64,000 bases of DNA from Pirellulaceae bacterium (GTDB taxonomy: Bacteria > Planctomycetota > Planctomycetia > Pirellulales > Pirellulaceae): assembly GCA_029243025.1 (NCBI GenBank), contig JAQWSU010000014.1:53341-117340 (forward strand), written 5' to 3'. Every line of letters begins with the position of its first letter. The first letter of the stretch is position 1. A model generated the notes under the pieces. It had not been told where the DNA came from and ran no database searches. It saw only the letters and a program-made list of their open reading frames with translations. Below, in pieces: positions 1-9,132 of this stretch. Position numbers and translations under genes: made by a program.

Positions 1-161
1 TGGGAAACGTCAAACAGGGAGGCGTGTTGGCGGGTGGCCAGATGTTCCGTTGTGATCGACCCATATTGGACAGGCATCGACCAGCCGGCGAAATCAACCA
101 TCTTGCCGCCGTGCGCAACGTGCCACGCGTGTAACGGAGTCTCAGCCAGAGAGCAAGTCAT
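1..161 (-). CDS. gcvT: Aminomethyltransferase (glycine cleavage T protein), N-terminal part cut by the window edge
   Basis: Read on the minus strand from the ATG at 161, the frame stays open to the left edge, giving about 53 residues. They contain the typical GcvT start: a short lead, then [17 protein letters not shown] and later [12 protein letters not shown]. In the family this region begins the folate-binding aminomethyltransferase domain, which transfers the methylene group of glycine to tetrahydrofolate in the cleavage complex. A second in-frame ATG lies at 197. I prefer 161 because the distance from the first Met to the MVDF-GW motif then matches known T proteins. No strong ribosome-binding site is visible for either start. 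The rest of the gene, and any gcvH or gcvP partner, lies outside the window. Confidence 0.85.
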   Translation of the reverse strand, partial: MTCSLAETPLHAWHVAHGGKMVDFAGWSMPVQYGSITTEHLATRQHASLFDVS

Positions 162-324
162 TGCAATTCCGTTCGCTCGGAGTGCCGAAATGGCCATCGT
201 TCGATAGTGAGTTTGCTTGTCGCCGAGGCCCTGTTGCGGGGACTCACCTGACGGCCCCGATTGTACCCGATTAGCGATGAATCGCTAGGGGCTCGATGGG
301 CCGCATCCGATATCAGAAAGGCGA

Positions 325-2613
325 TTACCGCCGTTTTTTTCGCTTTCCCTTTCCCCGTGACCGGCTGGCATTTTTTGACGCGGCTTTGCGATTCTTGCTG
401 TCACGTTTCAAGCTGTTCGACCCTCCCGATTGCCGTTGTTTCGTTGCTTGTTGAGGGCCCGTTTGCGAAGCCGTTATTTTCTCGATGACGTCAAAGTCCA
501 ATTCACGCCGATCCAGATCAACGCGTGCAATGCGGACCTTGAGGAGGTCTCCAAGTCGAAAACTGTTTTCCTCGCGGTGGCCGATGAGAGCGTGTATCGA
601 TCCGTCAAAGTAGTAGTCGTCCGGCGGTAGCGAATCGACATGAATCAGGCCTTCGGCCGGGATCTCAACGCCTTGGGCGAAGACGCCAAAGTCTTCGACG
701 CCGGTGATCACGACTTTCATCGTTTCACCAATTCGCTTCGAGAAATAATTGAGCAACTTTAATTTGATCAATTCTCGCTCGGCAGCTTCCGCCCGTTGTT
801 CACGCTGCGAACAGTGTTCGCCTTCATTCATCAAGTGATCGGCATCGGTGTGGGGGCTCTTATTACGGATAATCGAATCCATCAAGCGATGAATCGTGAG
901 ATCCGGGTAGCGTCGGATTGGCGACGTGAAGTGGCAGTAGTGTTTGGCCGCCAACGCATAGTGCCCTGAATCCTGCGGGCTGTAGACAGCCTTTTGCATG
1001 GATCGTAACACGGCGTAATTAACGGCCTGTCCGATTGAGGCGCCATTCAGTTCCTGAAGGACCCGTTGGATCTCAAAGCGATTTTGTAAATCATCGCAAG
1101 GGATTCCCAGTTCACGCACGAATTCCGTCAACGTAGCCAGTTTTTTGGGGTCCGGCGTTTCGTGAACACGGCGAAGAAACGGGAGCTGGTCATCAGACAA
1201 GCGTTCGGCCACGGCTTCATTGGCCGCCAACATGAACTCTTCGATGATCTGGTGGCTTTCGGTGTGTTCGATTTTACGAGCACCTTTAACTTTGCCTTCA
1301 CTATCCAGCTTGATTTTTATCTCGGGGAGTGACAATTCGATACTGCCACGCTCGTGCCGTCGCTTTCGTAAAATCATTGCCAGCTGATACATGTTTTTCA
1401 GCAAGTTAAATACATCGGAATCAAGTTTGCGATGCCAGTTAATCGGATTTTCGAGGTAGTCGTCGACCTCTTCATAGCTGAATCTTTGTTTGCTTTTGAT
1501 GGCCGCGGAGCAGAAGTCGGTGGCAACCCGTGCCCCGTCGGCTGTGAATTCGATGAAGGCGGTTTTGGTAAACCGGACCTGGTCCGGTTGCAAACTTGCC
1601 AGATGATTCGAGATGATTTCCGGAATCATCGGAATCACTCGATCGGGCAAGTAGACGCTCGTGGCCCGATCGCGAGCTTCGCGGTCGAGCGCCGTATTGG
1701 GTTTCACAAAGTGCGAGACGTCGGCGATATGAACACCAAGCCGAAAGTGTCCATTTTCCAGCTTTTCCAGTGAGATTGCGTCGTCAAAGTCTCTCGCGTC
1801 TGCCGGGTCGATGGTGATCACGGTGGTAGCGGTGAGATCCGTACGATCTGCGAGTGTTTCAGGGTCGAATGCTTCGGCTTCTCCTCGAGCAACTTCGAGC
1901 ACCTCTTCTGGAAAGCCATCGGGTAAGCAGAACTGGCGGAGGACGGTCAACGTATCGACCCCCGGTTGGCCATGTTTTCCCAAAACCTCGGTGATCACTC
2001 CCTCGCCCGGCTGCGTCGAGGACGGGTAGCGGATCAACTCGATGACCACTTTATCGTCTGGCTGGGCATTCTTGGCCCCCGGATCACCGACCGCAATTGG
2101 TGCAGGGAATTCGCCGCCATCGATTTGCACCAACCCAACCTCAGAACGTTCGAAATAAGTGCCGACGAACTGTTTGACTCCCCGTTCGACGACTTGCAGG
2201 ATTTCGCCGCTGATTTTAGAGCCGCCTTGACTTGTTCGCCGGCGACTGGTGCGCACACGGACAAGGTCACCCGTGGCCGCATCTTTGGTCTTTACGGCCG
2301 GAATAAAGATGTCGTCGGCGCGGCCCATGGCACGCTTCGTGCCCTTGGGGCGGACGAATCCGTAACCGGCATAGTTGCGTCGAAAGGTCCCGAGCACTTC
2401 ATCAGTGCGTTGGCTGCCTGCGCCTTCGACCAAATGGTTCTTGCCGTAGCGAAGTTCACCTCGCTTGGCCAACTTTTTGATCGCTCGCTTCAAGTCCTGA
2501 TGTTGCGACTTGTGGATGCCGATTTGTTTCGCGATGACGCGAGGTTTTACCGGTCGGTAGTTGGGACGACTGATATGGCGTAGGACGAGACGTTCTAGAT
2601 CCTGGGCGCTCAT
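325..2613 (-). CDS. rnr: Ribonuclease R (RNB-family 3'-5' exoribonuclease)
   Basis: 762 residues, the usual length for RNase R. An N-terminal winged-helix region (about 1-65) is followed by cold-shock-like domains and the RNB catalytic domain. The metal-binding motif DPADARDFDDAI sits at about 269-280 and carries the family's catalytic aspartates. A C-terminal S1 domain (about 640-722) is followed by a Lys/Arg/Ser-rich tail ending in KGKRKKRR, as in RNase R rather than RNase II. The enzyme degrades structured RNA processively in the cytoplasm. A perfect AGGAGG (2618-2623) lies 4 bases before the ATG and fixes the start. The gene follows a YhaM-like exonuclease gene on the same strand, separated by a 15-bp tandem repeat array. 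Confidence 0.95.
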   Translation of the reverse strand: MSAQDLERLVLRHISRPNYRPVKPRVIAKQIGIHKSQHQDLKRAIKKLAKRGELRYGKNHLVEGAGSQRTDEVLGTFRRNYAGYGFVRPKGTKRAMGRADDIFIPAVKTKDAATGDLVRVRTSRRRTSQGGSKISGEILQVVERGVKQFVGTYFERSEVGLVQIDGGEFPAPIAVGDPGAKNAQPDDKVVIELIRYPSSTQPGEGVITEVLGKHGQPGVDTLTVLRQFCLPDGFPEEVLEVARGEAEAFDPETLADRTDLTATTVITIDPADARDFDDAISLEKLENGHFRLGVHIADVSHFVKPNTALDREARDRATSVYLPDRVIPMIPEIISNHLASLQPDQVRFTKTAFIEFTADGARVATDFCSAAIKSKQRFSYEEVDDYLENPINWHRKLDSDVFNLLKNMYQLAMILRKRRHERGSIELSLPEIKIKLDSEGKVKGARKIEHTESHQIIEEFMLAANEAVAERLSDDQLPFLRRVHETPDPKKLATLTEFVRELGIPCDDLQNRFEIQRVLQELNGASIGQAVNYAVLRSMQKAVYSPQDSGHYALAAKHYCHFTSPIRRYPDLTIHRLMDSIIRNKSPHTDADHLMNEGEHCSQREQRAEAAERELIKLKLLNYFSKRIGETMKVVITGVEDFGVFAQGVEIPAEGLIHVDSLPPDDYYFDGSIHALIGHREENSFRLGDLLKVRIARVDLDRRELDFDVIEKITASQTGPQQATKQRQSGGSNSLKRDSKNRKAASKNASRSRGKGKRKKRR

Positions 2614-2622
2614 TTGGCCTCC

Positions 2623-2743
2623 TAGTGACGGGTTCCCTGATGACTGGCCCCCTGATGACTGGCCCTCTGATGACTGGCCCCCTGATGACTGGCCCCCTGA
2701 TGACTGGCCCCCTGATGACTGGCCCCCCTAATGACTGCTGGCG
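2623..2743. repeat. 15-bp tandem repeat array upstream of rnr
   Basis: Units of TGATGACTGGCCCCC (plus-strand reading) start at 2638, 2653, 2668, 2683, 2698 and 2713, nearly identical to each other. A degenerate copy lies at 2623 and a partial, one-base-shifted copy at 2729. The array fills the space between the stop of the YhaM-like gene and the ribosome-binding site of rnr. In one minus-strand frame it would encode repeated Gly-Pro-Val-Ile-Arg, but that frame overlaps both neighbours and is not a credible gene. Copy number probably varies by replication slippage. Confidence 0.9.
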
Positions 2744-2768
2744 ATCGTCACCATCTTGGGGGAGGTAT

Positions 2769-3731
2769 TTATGGAGCCTTGAACAGCTTGCGACCAAGGT
2801 GCGGATGATAGGTGGTCCAAGCACTGCCTTCGTTTGGATCGTCTCGCATCAATTGGTCGAAGTTGTGCACTTTCGCATCAAGGTCATCCAGATAGTGTAG
2901 GACCAAAGCTTCCATTGTCATGGGGACTTTTGGGCTTCCGTATTCTAATTTTCCATGATGGCTGACGATCATATGCTTTAGCTGCATTGCCAAGCCGGCA
3001 GGGAATTCTTCACCGGACAATTCGGACACCTCTTGCAGCTTGCGATCGAGAATTGTGACGCCTTGGACCAGGTGCCCCACCATTTGGCCCTCATCCGAAT
3101 ATCCGAGCGCTTTGTCGTAGGTTAATTCGTCGATCTTTCCAATGTCGTGAAGAAACGTTCCCATGACCAACAGGTCATGGTCAACCTGAGGGTAATGCGG
3201 ACATACTGATTCCACGACTCGAATCAGATGCACGACATGTTCCAGCAGGCCACCCGGATAGGCATGGTGGTGTTTGATACCTGCTGGAGCACGTGAAAAC
3301 TTCTTCATGAAGCTTTCATCCATTAAGAAACATTCCGCGAGGCTCTTGAGATGAAGGTCTTCCAGGGCACGGAGTGCTTTGCCCAGGGTCCGCTGCAATT
3401 CCTCTCGCTGTGCGGATGAAAGATTAACAAAGTCTTCTTCGTTGATACTGCCCGGTTCCGCTTCCTCGATCTGATTGACGATGATTTGTAGATTGCCGTT
3501 GTAGATTTGCGAGCTTCCTTGCACCTGCACATAGTCACCGTTGTCAAATGCAAGGTACACGCTGTTGCTGGCATTCCACATCATCGCGTTGACGCTGCCG
3601 CTCCGATCAGACAAGCGAAGTTGCAAATAGAGATTCCCATTTCGGTTGGGTCGTAACTGCTTCTCGGATGCGATGAAGACGTCGTCGATGTCTTCGCGAT
3701 CGCCCAGTTCTTTGAGATAACGCCGTGCCAT
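2769..3731 (-). CDS. YhaM-like 3'-5' exoribonuclease (OB fold plus HD domain)
   Basis: 320 residues from the chosen ATG at 3731. The N-terminal third is an OB-fold nucleic-acid-binding region containing YLQLRLSDRSGSVNAMMWN. The C-terminal part is an HD phosphohydrolase-type domain with HHHAYPGGLLEHV, the HDIGK metal motif and a later SHHGKLEYGSP, the order seen in YhaM-family exonucleases. The frame stays open 27 codons further upstream, but 3731 is preceded by an AGGG-type site and gives the normal family N-terminus (MARRYLKEL). It is likely co-transcribed with rnr, so two exoribonucleases would share one unit. Assignment to the YhaM family is firm; activity in this organism is inferred. Confidence 0.85.
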   Translation of the reverse strand: MARRYLKELGDREDIDDVFIASEKQLRPNRNGNLYLQLRLSDRSGSVNAMMWNASNSVYLAFDNGDYVQVQGSSQIYNGNLQIIVNQIEEAEPGSINEEDFVNLSSAQREELQRTLGKALRALEDLHLKSLAECFLMDESFMKKFSRAPAGIKHHHAYPGGLLEHVVHLIRVVESVCPHYPQVDHDLLVMGTFLHDIGKIDELTYDKALGYSDEGQMVGHLVQGVTILDRKLQEVSELSGEEFPAGLAMQLKHMIVSHHGKLEYGSPKVPMTMEALVLHYLDDLDAKVHNFDQLMRDDPNEGSAWTTYHPHLGRKLFKAP

Positions 3732-3928
3732 TAATTGCCCTTTGGGTCTGTTGGATTTGTCGAAGTTGCAGAAACATGCTCGGCACGATGGCCGCGAGAG
3801 GAGCACGACCACACCAGACTGCTGCGATTTTAGAGGGCAGTCGGGGGGGCCAACAAGGTGGTCGGAGAGCGGATTCGCCCCATAAACGACTTCCTGTCAT
3901 CGCTTTTTCGCTTAAACAAAGGCTCGGC

Positions 3929-3958
3929 TTGCCGATTTTACTACGCCTAACCTAGAAT
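3929..3958 (+). promoter_or_regulatory. Candidate sigma-70 promoter for proS
   Basis: TTGCCG (3929-3934) and TAGAAT (3953-3958) are separated by 18 bases in the divergent gap between the YhaM-like gene and proS. Transcription would start near 3965, giving a leader of about 80 bases. The rest of the 3732-4047 gap shows nothing else I can support. Confidence 0.35.
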
Positions 3959-4047
3959 GCCGCCAGTTGATCGCGGCTTTCATCAGTCGTGAAAACCAAC
4001 TCAGATACAGCTGCTGATGGGCAGCATCGAGGAGTAAGAGAGAATCC

Positions 4048-5568
4048 ATGGCAAAGCAACCTGCCAACGCAATTAATCCCAGTCGGCAAGCGGATTATCC
4101 CCAATGGTATCAAGAGGTCATCAAGGCGGCTGATTTGGCAGAGGCCTCCGATGTGCGTGGCTGCATGGTCATCAAGCCCTGGGGCTACAGCTTATGGGAG
4201 AATATGCAACAGGTGCTCGACCGCATGTTTAAAGAGACGGGGCATGAAAATGCCTATTTCCCCTTGTTTATCCCGATGCGGTTTTTAGAAAAAGAAGCTG
4301 AACACGTGGAGGGTTTCGCCAAAGAATGTGCCGTCGTCACCCATCATCGGCTGGAGCCTGGACCTGATGGCGGTTTGGTTCCCGCAGGCCCGCTCGATGA
4401 GCCCCTGATTGTACGACCAACGAGCGAAACGATTATTGGGGCCACCTACGCACGATGGATTCAGTCGTATCGGGATCTTCCCATCTTGATCAACCAATGG
4501 GCGAATGTCGTCCGCTGGGAAATGCGGACACGAATGTTTTTGCGGACCGCAGAATTCCTCTGGCAAGAAGGACACACGGCTCACGCGACTCAAGAGGAAG
4601 CGATCGAAGAAACGATGCAAATGTTGCGTGTCTACGCCGATTTTGCCGAAAACTACATGGCGATGCCCGTGGTCCAAGGTGAAAAGACCGATGGCGAAAG
4701 GTTCCCGGGCGCGGTCGCTACTTACAGTATCGAAGCCATGATGCAGGATCGTAAAGCACTCCAAGCGGGAACCTCGCACTTTCTCGGGCAAAACTTTTCG
4801 CGTGCCCAGGAAATTAAATTTCAGGATCAACACGGTCAAGAAGTTTTTGCCTGGACCACCTCCTGGGGAGTCTCCACCCGATTGGTGGGCGGTCTCGTCA
4901 TGTCTCACTCGGACGACGATGGCTTGGTGTTGCCACCCAAACTAGCTCCCAAGCATGTGGTGATCTTGCCGATCTATCGAAAAGACGAAGAAAAAGCCGC
5001 CGTGTTGGAATACTGCAACTCGCTCAAGCAAGAATTGGAACAACAGCCTTATTCAGACGGTCGGGTTCGCGTTCTGATTGACGATCGTGATCTTCGAGGC
5101 GGAGAGAAAAACTGGCAACACATCAAACGTGGTGTGCCGCTCCGAATGGAGGTTGGACCTCGGGATGTCAAAAGCAATGCTGTCTTTCTCGCCCGCCGCG
5201 ACAAAGGTGTGAAGGAAAAGCAGAGTGTGCCGCGAACCGAGATGATCGCCAAGGTTGGCCAACTGTTGGACGAAATTCAAAACGGTCTCTACCAGCGAGC
5301 ACTTGCTCTCAGAGAAGAAAACAGCTGCCGCATCGAATCGCTCGACGACTTTCGAGCTTACTTTACTGCGAAAGATTCAGATAAACCGGAAATTCATGGA
5401 GGATTTGCTTGGTGCCACTGGAGCGAGTCGCCTGAGATGGACCGCTTGCTTAAGGAGATGAAGGTTACGATTCGGTGTGTACCGATGGATGGCAATGAAG
5501 AGTCCGGAACCTGTATCTTTACCGGGAAACCGAGCGCCAGGCGAGCTGTCTTCGCGAAAGCCTACTAA
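4048..5568 (+). CDS. proS: Prolyl-tRNA synthetase, short archaeal/eukaryotic-type
   Basis: 506 residues, class II synthetase. The motifs are clear: ENAYFPLFIP early in the catalytic core, VRPTSETII, RTAEFLWQEGHTAH, and GTSHFLGQNFSRAQEIKF near motif 3. The anticodon-binding domain follows (DRDLRGGEKNWQHIKRGVPL), then a C-terminal extension with GTCIFTGKPSARRAVFAKAY. The final Tyr is a hallmark of the archaeal/eukaryotic-type enzyme. There is no inserted editing domain as in the long bacterial form. The enzyme charges tRNA-Pro in the cytoplasm. GAGGAG lies upstream of the ATG at 4048. It is transcribed alone, divergently from the exonuclease genes. Confidence 0.95.
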   Translation: MAKQPANAINPSRQADYPQWYQEVIKAADLAEASDVRGCMVIKPWGYSLWENMQQVLDRMFKETGHENAYFPLFIPMRFLEKEAEHVEGFAKECAVVTHHRLEPGPDGGLVPAGPLDEPLIVRPTSETIIGATYARWIQSYRDLPILINQWANVVRWEMRTRMFLRTAEFLWQEGHTAHATQEEAIEETMQMLRVYADFAENYMAMPVVQGEKTDGERFPGAVATYSIEAMMQDRKALQAGTSHFLGQNFSRAQEIKFQDQHGQEVFAWTTSWGVSTRLVGGLVMSHSDDDGLVLPPKLAPKHVVILPIYRKDEEKAAVLEYCNSLKQELEQQPYSDGRVRVLIDDRDLRGGEKNWQHIKRGVPLRMEVGPRDVKSNAVFLARRDKGVKEKQSVPRTEMIAKVGQLLDEIQNGLYQRALALREENSCRIESLDDFRAYFTAKDSDKPEIHGGFAWCHWSESPEMDRLLKEMKVTIRCVPMDGNEESGTCIFTGKPSARRAVFAKAY

Positions 5569-5632
5569 GGCTTGTTGAGTCGCTCAATGCGACGTTAAGT
5601 TCCCGCTCCTCTCAACAGTGAAGCTTTGCAAC

Positions 5633-6169
5633 ATGGCTGAGATTCGTTCCGCTCGACCCGTCGTAATGTTGATTGCCGTTTGTAGCCGCTACGAGCAGGC
5701 ATTGGATTGGGCTGCTCAACGGGCTGAAACGGAATTTGGTCCGATTGAGTTGCGAAGTCCCGCCTTTGAATTTAATCAAACCGAATACTATCAGGCCTCC
5801 ATGGGAGCTGGACTGAAGAAGCAGTTCCTCGCTCTGCGAAGACTTATTGACCCGGGGCAATTACGTCATGTCAAACGCAGTTCGAATGGCTGGGAAATCG
5901 AATATGCGAAACAGACTGATTGGCCGGAAGAACGTCCGCTGAACCTGGACCCGGGCTATGTGTCGGAGGCCAAGCTTGTTTTGGCCTCCACCAAAGATCA
6001 CTCCCACCGAATTTACCTCGATGATGGGATTTACGCCGAGGTGACACTGCATTACCGGGGCGGTCGCTGGCAGAAATCCGCCTGGACTTATCCGGATTAT
6101 CAACAGGCGGATTTTCAGGAGTTTTTTCTTCGTTGTCGCGATTTTTTGCGGCTGGAATTGCGTCAATAA
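5633..6169 (+). CDS. DUF4416 family protein
   Basis: About 178 residues from the ATG at 5633; an in-frame GTG at 5618 would add five residues, and neither start has a strong ribosome-binding site. The sequence fits the DUF4416 family: an N-terminal strand VVMLIAVCSRYEQAL, then FNQTEYYQASMGAGLKKQFL, LNLDPGYVSEAKLVLASTK and the C-terminal RWQKSAWTYPDYQ. Family members are cytosolic and of unknown biochemical role, often encoded near translation or central metabolism genes. It follows proS by about 65 bases and could be co-transcribed with it. Confidence 0.8.
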   Translation: MAEIRSARPVVMLIAVCSRYEQALDWAAQRAETEFGPIELRSPAFEFNQTEYYQASMGAGLKKQFLALRRLIDPGQLRHVKRSSNGWEIEYAKQTDWPEERPLNLDPGYVSEAKLVLASTKDHSHRIYLDDGIYAEVTLHYRGGRWQKSAWTYPDYQQADFQEFFLRCRDFLRLELRQ

Positions 6170-6339
6170 AGCTTCTGTCGCGATGATTTTGACGACGAAC
6201 GGCGGATCATCGGTTGTGTATTTGAAAGGAGAGTCGAACTTGGCCTGCGACTTAGGTTTCCAAGCTCGCACTTCAATGATTACCATGGAGGAAGGCGCGG
6301 GGGTCGCGCAAGATTTCTGCCGATGACAGGGAATACCTC

Positions 6340-7527
6340 ATGAAGTCAGTTTTTTTTATTGCCCTTGCGGCAGTGCTACTTGGTGCGGCGGTTGGTGTTG
6401 GTTCTTCGGTGTATCAGTTTAATCGTGTCCCGACCTATGCATTTTCAAAGCCTGCGGTGGAAAATGCGCTGAGTTCGCATCAGCAAGTGAGCCAGGATCC
6501 GGGTATCGCGAGTTTGGAAGTGATTGGTTCTCGCGAATTCAATTTTGGCGTGATGTCTAAAGAGGAAACTCGCCAACATACCTTCGTCGTCAAGAACGTC
6601 GGCGATGGGCCGTTGACACTCCAATTCATCGATAAGTCCTGCCAATGTACCGATGTGACGATGTCCCGTAGTATTGTTCCTCCTGGCGAATTGACGGACG
6701 TCACGCTCAGTTGGCAACCCAACAACTACCGCTTTGATTTCAGCCAGATTGCTCGATTCAAGACGAATGACCCATCGATGCAGGAGTTGGATTTGCGGAT
6801 CAAAGGGCGAGTGCAACAGCTCGTTCGTCCCGTCCCTGCTTCGTTAAGTTTTGATGGCTTGCGAGCCGACCAACAATCTTCTGTGAAGCTTGTTCTGTAC
6901 GGCTATCGAGACGATGATTTGGAGGTCGAACAGGTTGAATTCCTCAAGGCGGGAACGGCTGATTTCTTCGAAGCAACCGTGAAGCCGTTAGACAGTGAGC
7001 AGCTTGCCGAAGAGCCTGGCGCAAAAAGCGGGGCTGCCATTACGGTCACGCTCAAGCCGGGGGTGCCGATTGGAACCTTTTCGCAGCGGATTCGGTTGCG
7101 AACGAACCAGACCGAGTTGGAACCGATTGACTTGCCTGTGCAGGGGTCGATTGTTGGGGATATCAGTGTGTTTGGTGCGGGGCTTGACCGTCAGACGGGC
7201 GTCCTCGAGTTGGGGGTGCTCAAGGGTAAGCAGTTGCACCAACGGAAGCTGTTTGTTGTCGCCCGGGGGGCGGATTCTGCCAGCGTTGAATTCAAAGTTG
7301 TCGAAACTGATCCAGCCGATGTTCTGGAAGCTTCGTTTGACGAGCCGACGTTGGCTGGTGGTCTAAAGAGATACCCGCTTTCGATCCGAATTAAACCGAA
7401 CGGCGAGATTATTGACCGTACAGGTAGTAAAGTAGGGCCTTTGGGGAGAATCGTGATTGAATCGAACCGCCTAGACTCGCCTAAGTTGAATCTGTATGTC
7501 AGTTTTCTCCTCGAAGAGAGTCCCTAG
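6340..7527 (+). CDS. DUF1573 domain protein with N-terminal membrane anchor
   Basis: 395 residues. Residues 4-25 form a hydrophobic signal anchor. A DUF1573 (ASH/MSP-like beta-sandwich) domain begins near residue 66 with REFNFGVMSKEETRQHTF and includes FIDKSCQCTDV, a Cys-rich turn typical of the family. The remainder looks like further immunoglobulin-like repeats. In planctomycetes and Bacteroidetes such proteins sit in the periplasm or on the surface. The next gene (metallophosphatase/cytochrome) is on the same strand after a hairpin. Function is not known from sequence; a structural or binding role is inferred. Confidence 0.75.
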   Translation: MKSVFFIALAAVLLGAAVGVGSSVYQFNRVPTYAFSKPAVENALSSHQQVSQDPGIASLEVIGSREFNFGVMSKEETRQHTFVVKNVGDGPLTLQFIDKSCQCTDVTMSRSIVPPGELTDVTLSWQPNNYRFDFSQIARFKTNDPSMQELDLRIKGRVQQLVRPVPASLSFDGLRADQQSSVKLVLYGYRDDDLEVEQVEFLKAGTADFFEATVKPLDSEQLAEEPGAKSGAAITVTLKPGVPIGTFSQRIRLRTNQTELEPIDLPVQGSIVGDISVFGAGLDRQTGVLELGVLKGKQLHQRKLFVVARGADSASVEFKVVETDPADVLEASFDEPTLAGGLKRYPLSIRIKPNGEIIDRTGSKVGPLGRIVIESNRLDSPKLNLYVSFLLEESP

Positions 7528-7534
7528 TTTTGCG

Positions 7535-7559
7535 CCTTTGCCACCATCGCTGGCAAAGG
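7535..7559 (+). terminator. Hairpin after the DUF1573 gene
   Basis: CCTTTGCCA (7535-7543) and TGGCAAAGG (7551-7559) form a perfect 9-bp stem with a 7-base loop, 8 bases after the TAG stop. There is no clear T tract, so it may be a weak terminator or attenuate the downstream cytochrome gene. Confidence 0.45.
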
Positions 7560-7600
7560 TAGCCAATTAATCTGACCGTTTAGCTTTTGGGTTCCAACTT

Positions 7601-9091
7601 ATGAGTCGCCATCTAACCGTTTTTGTAGCCCTGGCCCTCCTGTCCGTCTTGCTGGTTTCGTCCTGGCAGATCGCTCAGTCTGATGAGACTGCGGCAACAA
7701 CACGACAAAATGAGTTCGAAGGGTGGCAAAAGCCAGAGGTTGCTCTTTTGATCACCGGACGTCAACACGGCTACATCGAACCGTGCGGTTGCACGGGTCT
7801 GGCGAACCAGAAAGGTGGAATGGCCCGCCGTCATTCCTTATTGAAGCAATTGAAAGCAAAAGGATGGGACGTTGTTCCCCTCGATGTGGGAAATCAAGTA
7901 CGTCGTTTCGGAGCTCAAGCCGCGGCAAAGTTTCTTTCGACGGTGGATGGTCTTCGCGAGATGGAGTACGGAGCGGTGGCGTTTGGTCCCGATGATCTGC
8001 GTCTGACACTTGGAGATCTGATTGCAGCGGTGGCCAGCCAGACGGGTGAGTCTGACTTGTTCATTTGTGCCAATGCAAACCCGGCCGGCTTTGTCGAAGG
8101 GTTTCGGGTGATCGAAGCGGGGGGGATGCGTATCGGTGTCGCTGCTGTCCTGGGAACGGAGCAACTCGCTCGTGTGACCCAAGAGGACATTTTCAAGAGT
8201 GCTCCGATGGAGTCACTGAAGGACACCATGGTGCAAATGAAAGCTGCAAATTGCGATTTCCAGGTATTGCTCTCTCATGCGTCGATTGACGAGTCATCTT
8301 TGTTCGCCAAGGCGTTCCCTCAACTGGACCTGGTTGTAACGGCGGGTGGCGCGGGCGAGCCAACATTCAAGCCGCAAGAGATCGCAGGTGCGAAGGCGGT
8401 GATGATACAAGCTGGCACCAAAGGCATGTATGCGGGAGTGGTTGGCATCTACAAGCAGGGAGAAGATCGACTCAAGTATCAGCGAATTCCGTTGGATGAT
8501 CGATTTGAGGATTCAACGGAGATGCTCGACATTCTTGCCGCTTACCAAGATAAGCTGAAGCAGCAAGGCCTTGCCGGTTTGGGCTTATCGCCAGTTGCCC
8601 ATCCTAGCGGTCGCAAGTACGTCGGTTCGGAAAGCTGTGGCGATTGTCATGTTCAAGCTTATGAGAAATGGCTTGAGACGCCTCATGCTCATGCCACCGA
8701 TTCGATCTCTCAGCCCACCGAACGAGCAGATATTCCCAGGCATCATGATCCTGAGTGTATCAGTTGTCATGTGACCGGTTGGGACCCCCAGCGTTATATT
8801 CCTTACGATTCCGGCTACTTGGATCTTGAAAAATCGGCCCTGTTGCATGGCAACGGTTGTGAGAACTGCCATGGTCCGGGGAGTCAGCATGTGGCGGCCG
8901 AGAATGGCGAGATCGAGAATCTTACCGATGAACTCATCGCAAAATATCGCGGGCAGATGCGGTTAGAGATGGGCAAAGCGACCCATGAAAAATGCCTTGA
9001 ATGTCACGACCTGGACAACAGTCCAGACTTTCACAAGCCGGGTCAATTTGAGGCCTACTGGAAGGAAGTTGCGCACCCGTGGAGTGACTGA
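7601..9091 (+). CDS. Secreted metallophosphatase-like protein fused to tetraheme cytochrome c554-like domain
   Basis: 496 residues with an N-terminal export signal (about 1-25). Residues 45-320 resemble the 5'-nucleotidase/UshA-type calcineurin fold but carry EPCGCTGLANQKGG at 60-73, the 'CGC' variant seen in planctomycete and deltaproteobacterial proteins. Residues 340-496 hold four CxxCH haem-binding motifs (346-350, 386-390, 420-424, 465-469) with extra histidines (PHAHA, RHHDPE, GPGSQH), as in cytochrome c554 and multihaem c-type proteins. The product is probably periplasmic and in electron transfer. Whether the N-terminal domain is catalytic is unclear. Confidence 0.85.
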   Translation: MSRHLTVFVALALLSVLLVSSWQIAQSDETAATTRQNEFEGWQKPEVALLITGRQHGYIEPCGCTGLANQKGGMARRHSLLKQLKAKGWDVVPLDVGNQVRRFGAQAAAKFLSTVDGLREMEYGAVAFGPDDLRLTLGDLIAAVASQTGESDLFICANANPAGFVEGFRVIEAGGMRIGVAAVLGTEQLARVTQEDIFKSAPMESLKDTMVQMKAANCDFQVLLSHASIDESSLFAKAFPQLDLVVTAGGAGEPTFKPQEIAGAKAVMIQAGTKGMYAGVVGIYKQGEDRLKYQRIPLDDRFEDSTEMLDILAAYQDKLKQQGLAGLGLSPVAHPSGRKYVGSESCGDCHVQAYEKWLETPHAHATDSISQPTERADIPRHHDPECISCHVTGWDPQRYIPYDSGYLDLEKSALLHGNGCENCHGPGSQHVAAENGEIENLTDELIAKYRGQMRLEMGKATHEKCLECHDLDNSPDFHKPGQFEAYWKEVAHPWSD

Positions 9092-9132
9092 GACGCGGTG
9101 GCAGCGGCGAGGGAGAGATGACTTGAATTGGG

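Noticed and set aside
2623..2743. CRISPR-like array
   Set aside because: Units are 15 bases and directly adjacent with no spacers, and there are no cas genes.
2456..2824. Minus-strand frame encoding repeated Gly-Pro-Val-Ile-Arg
   Set aside because: It overlaps the ends of both exoribonuclease genes and exists only because the 15-bp unit is a multiple of three.
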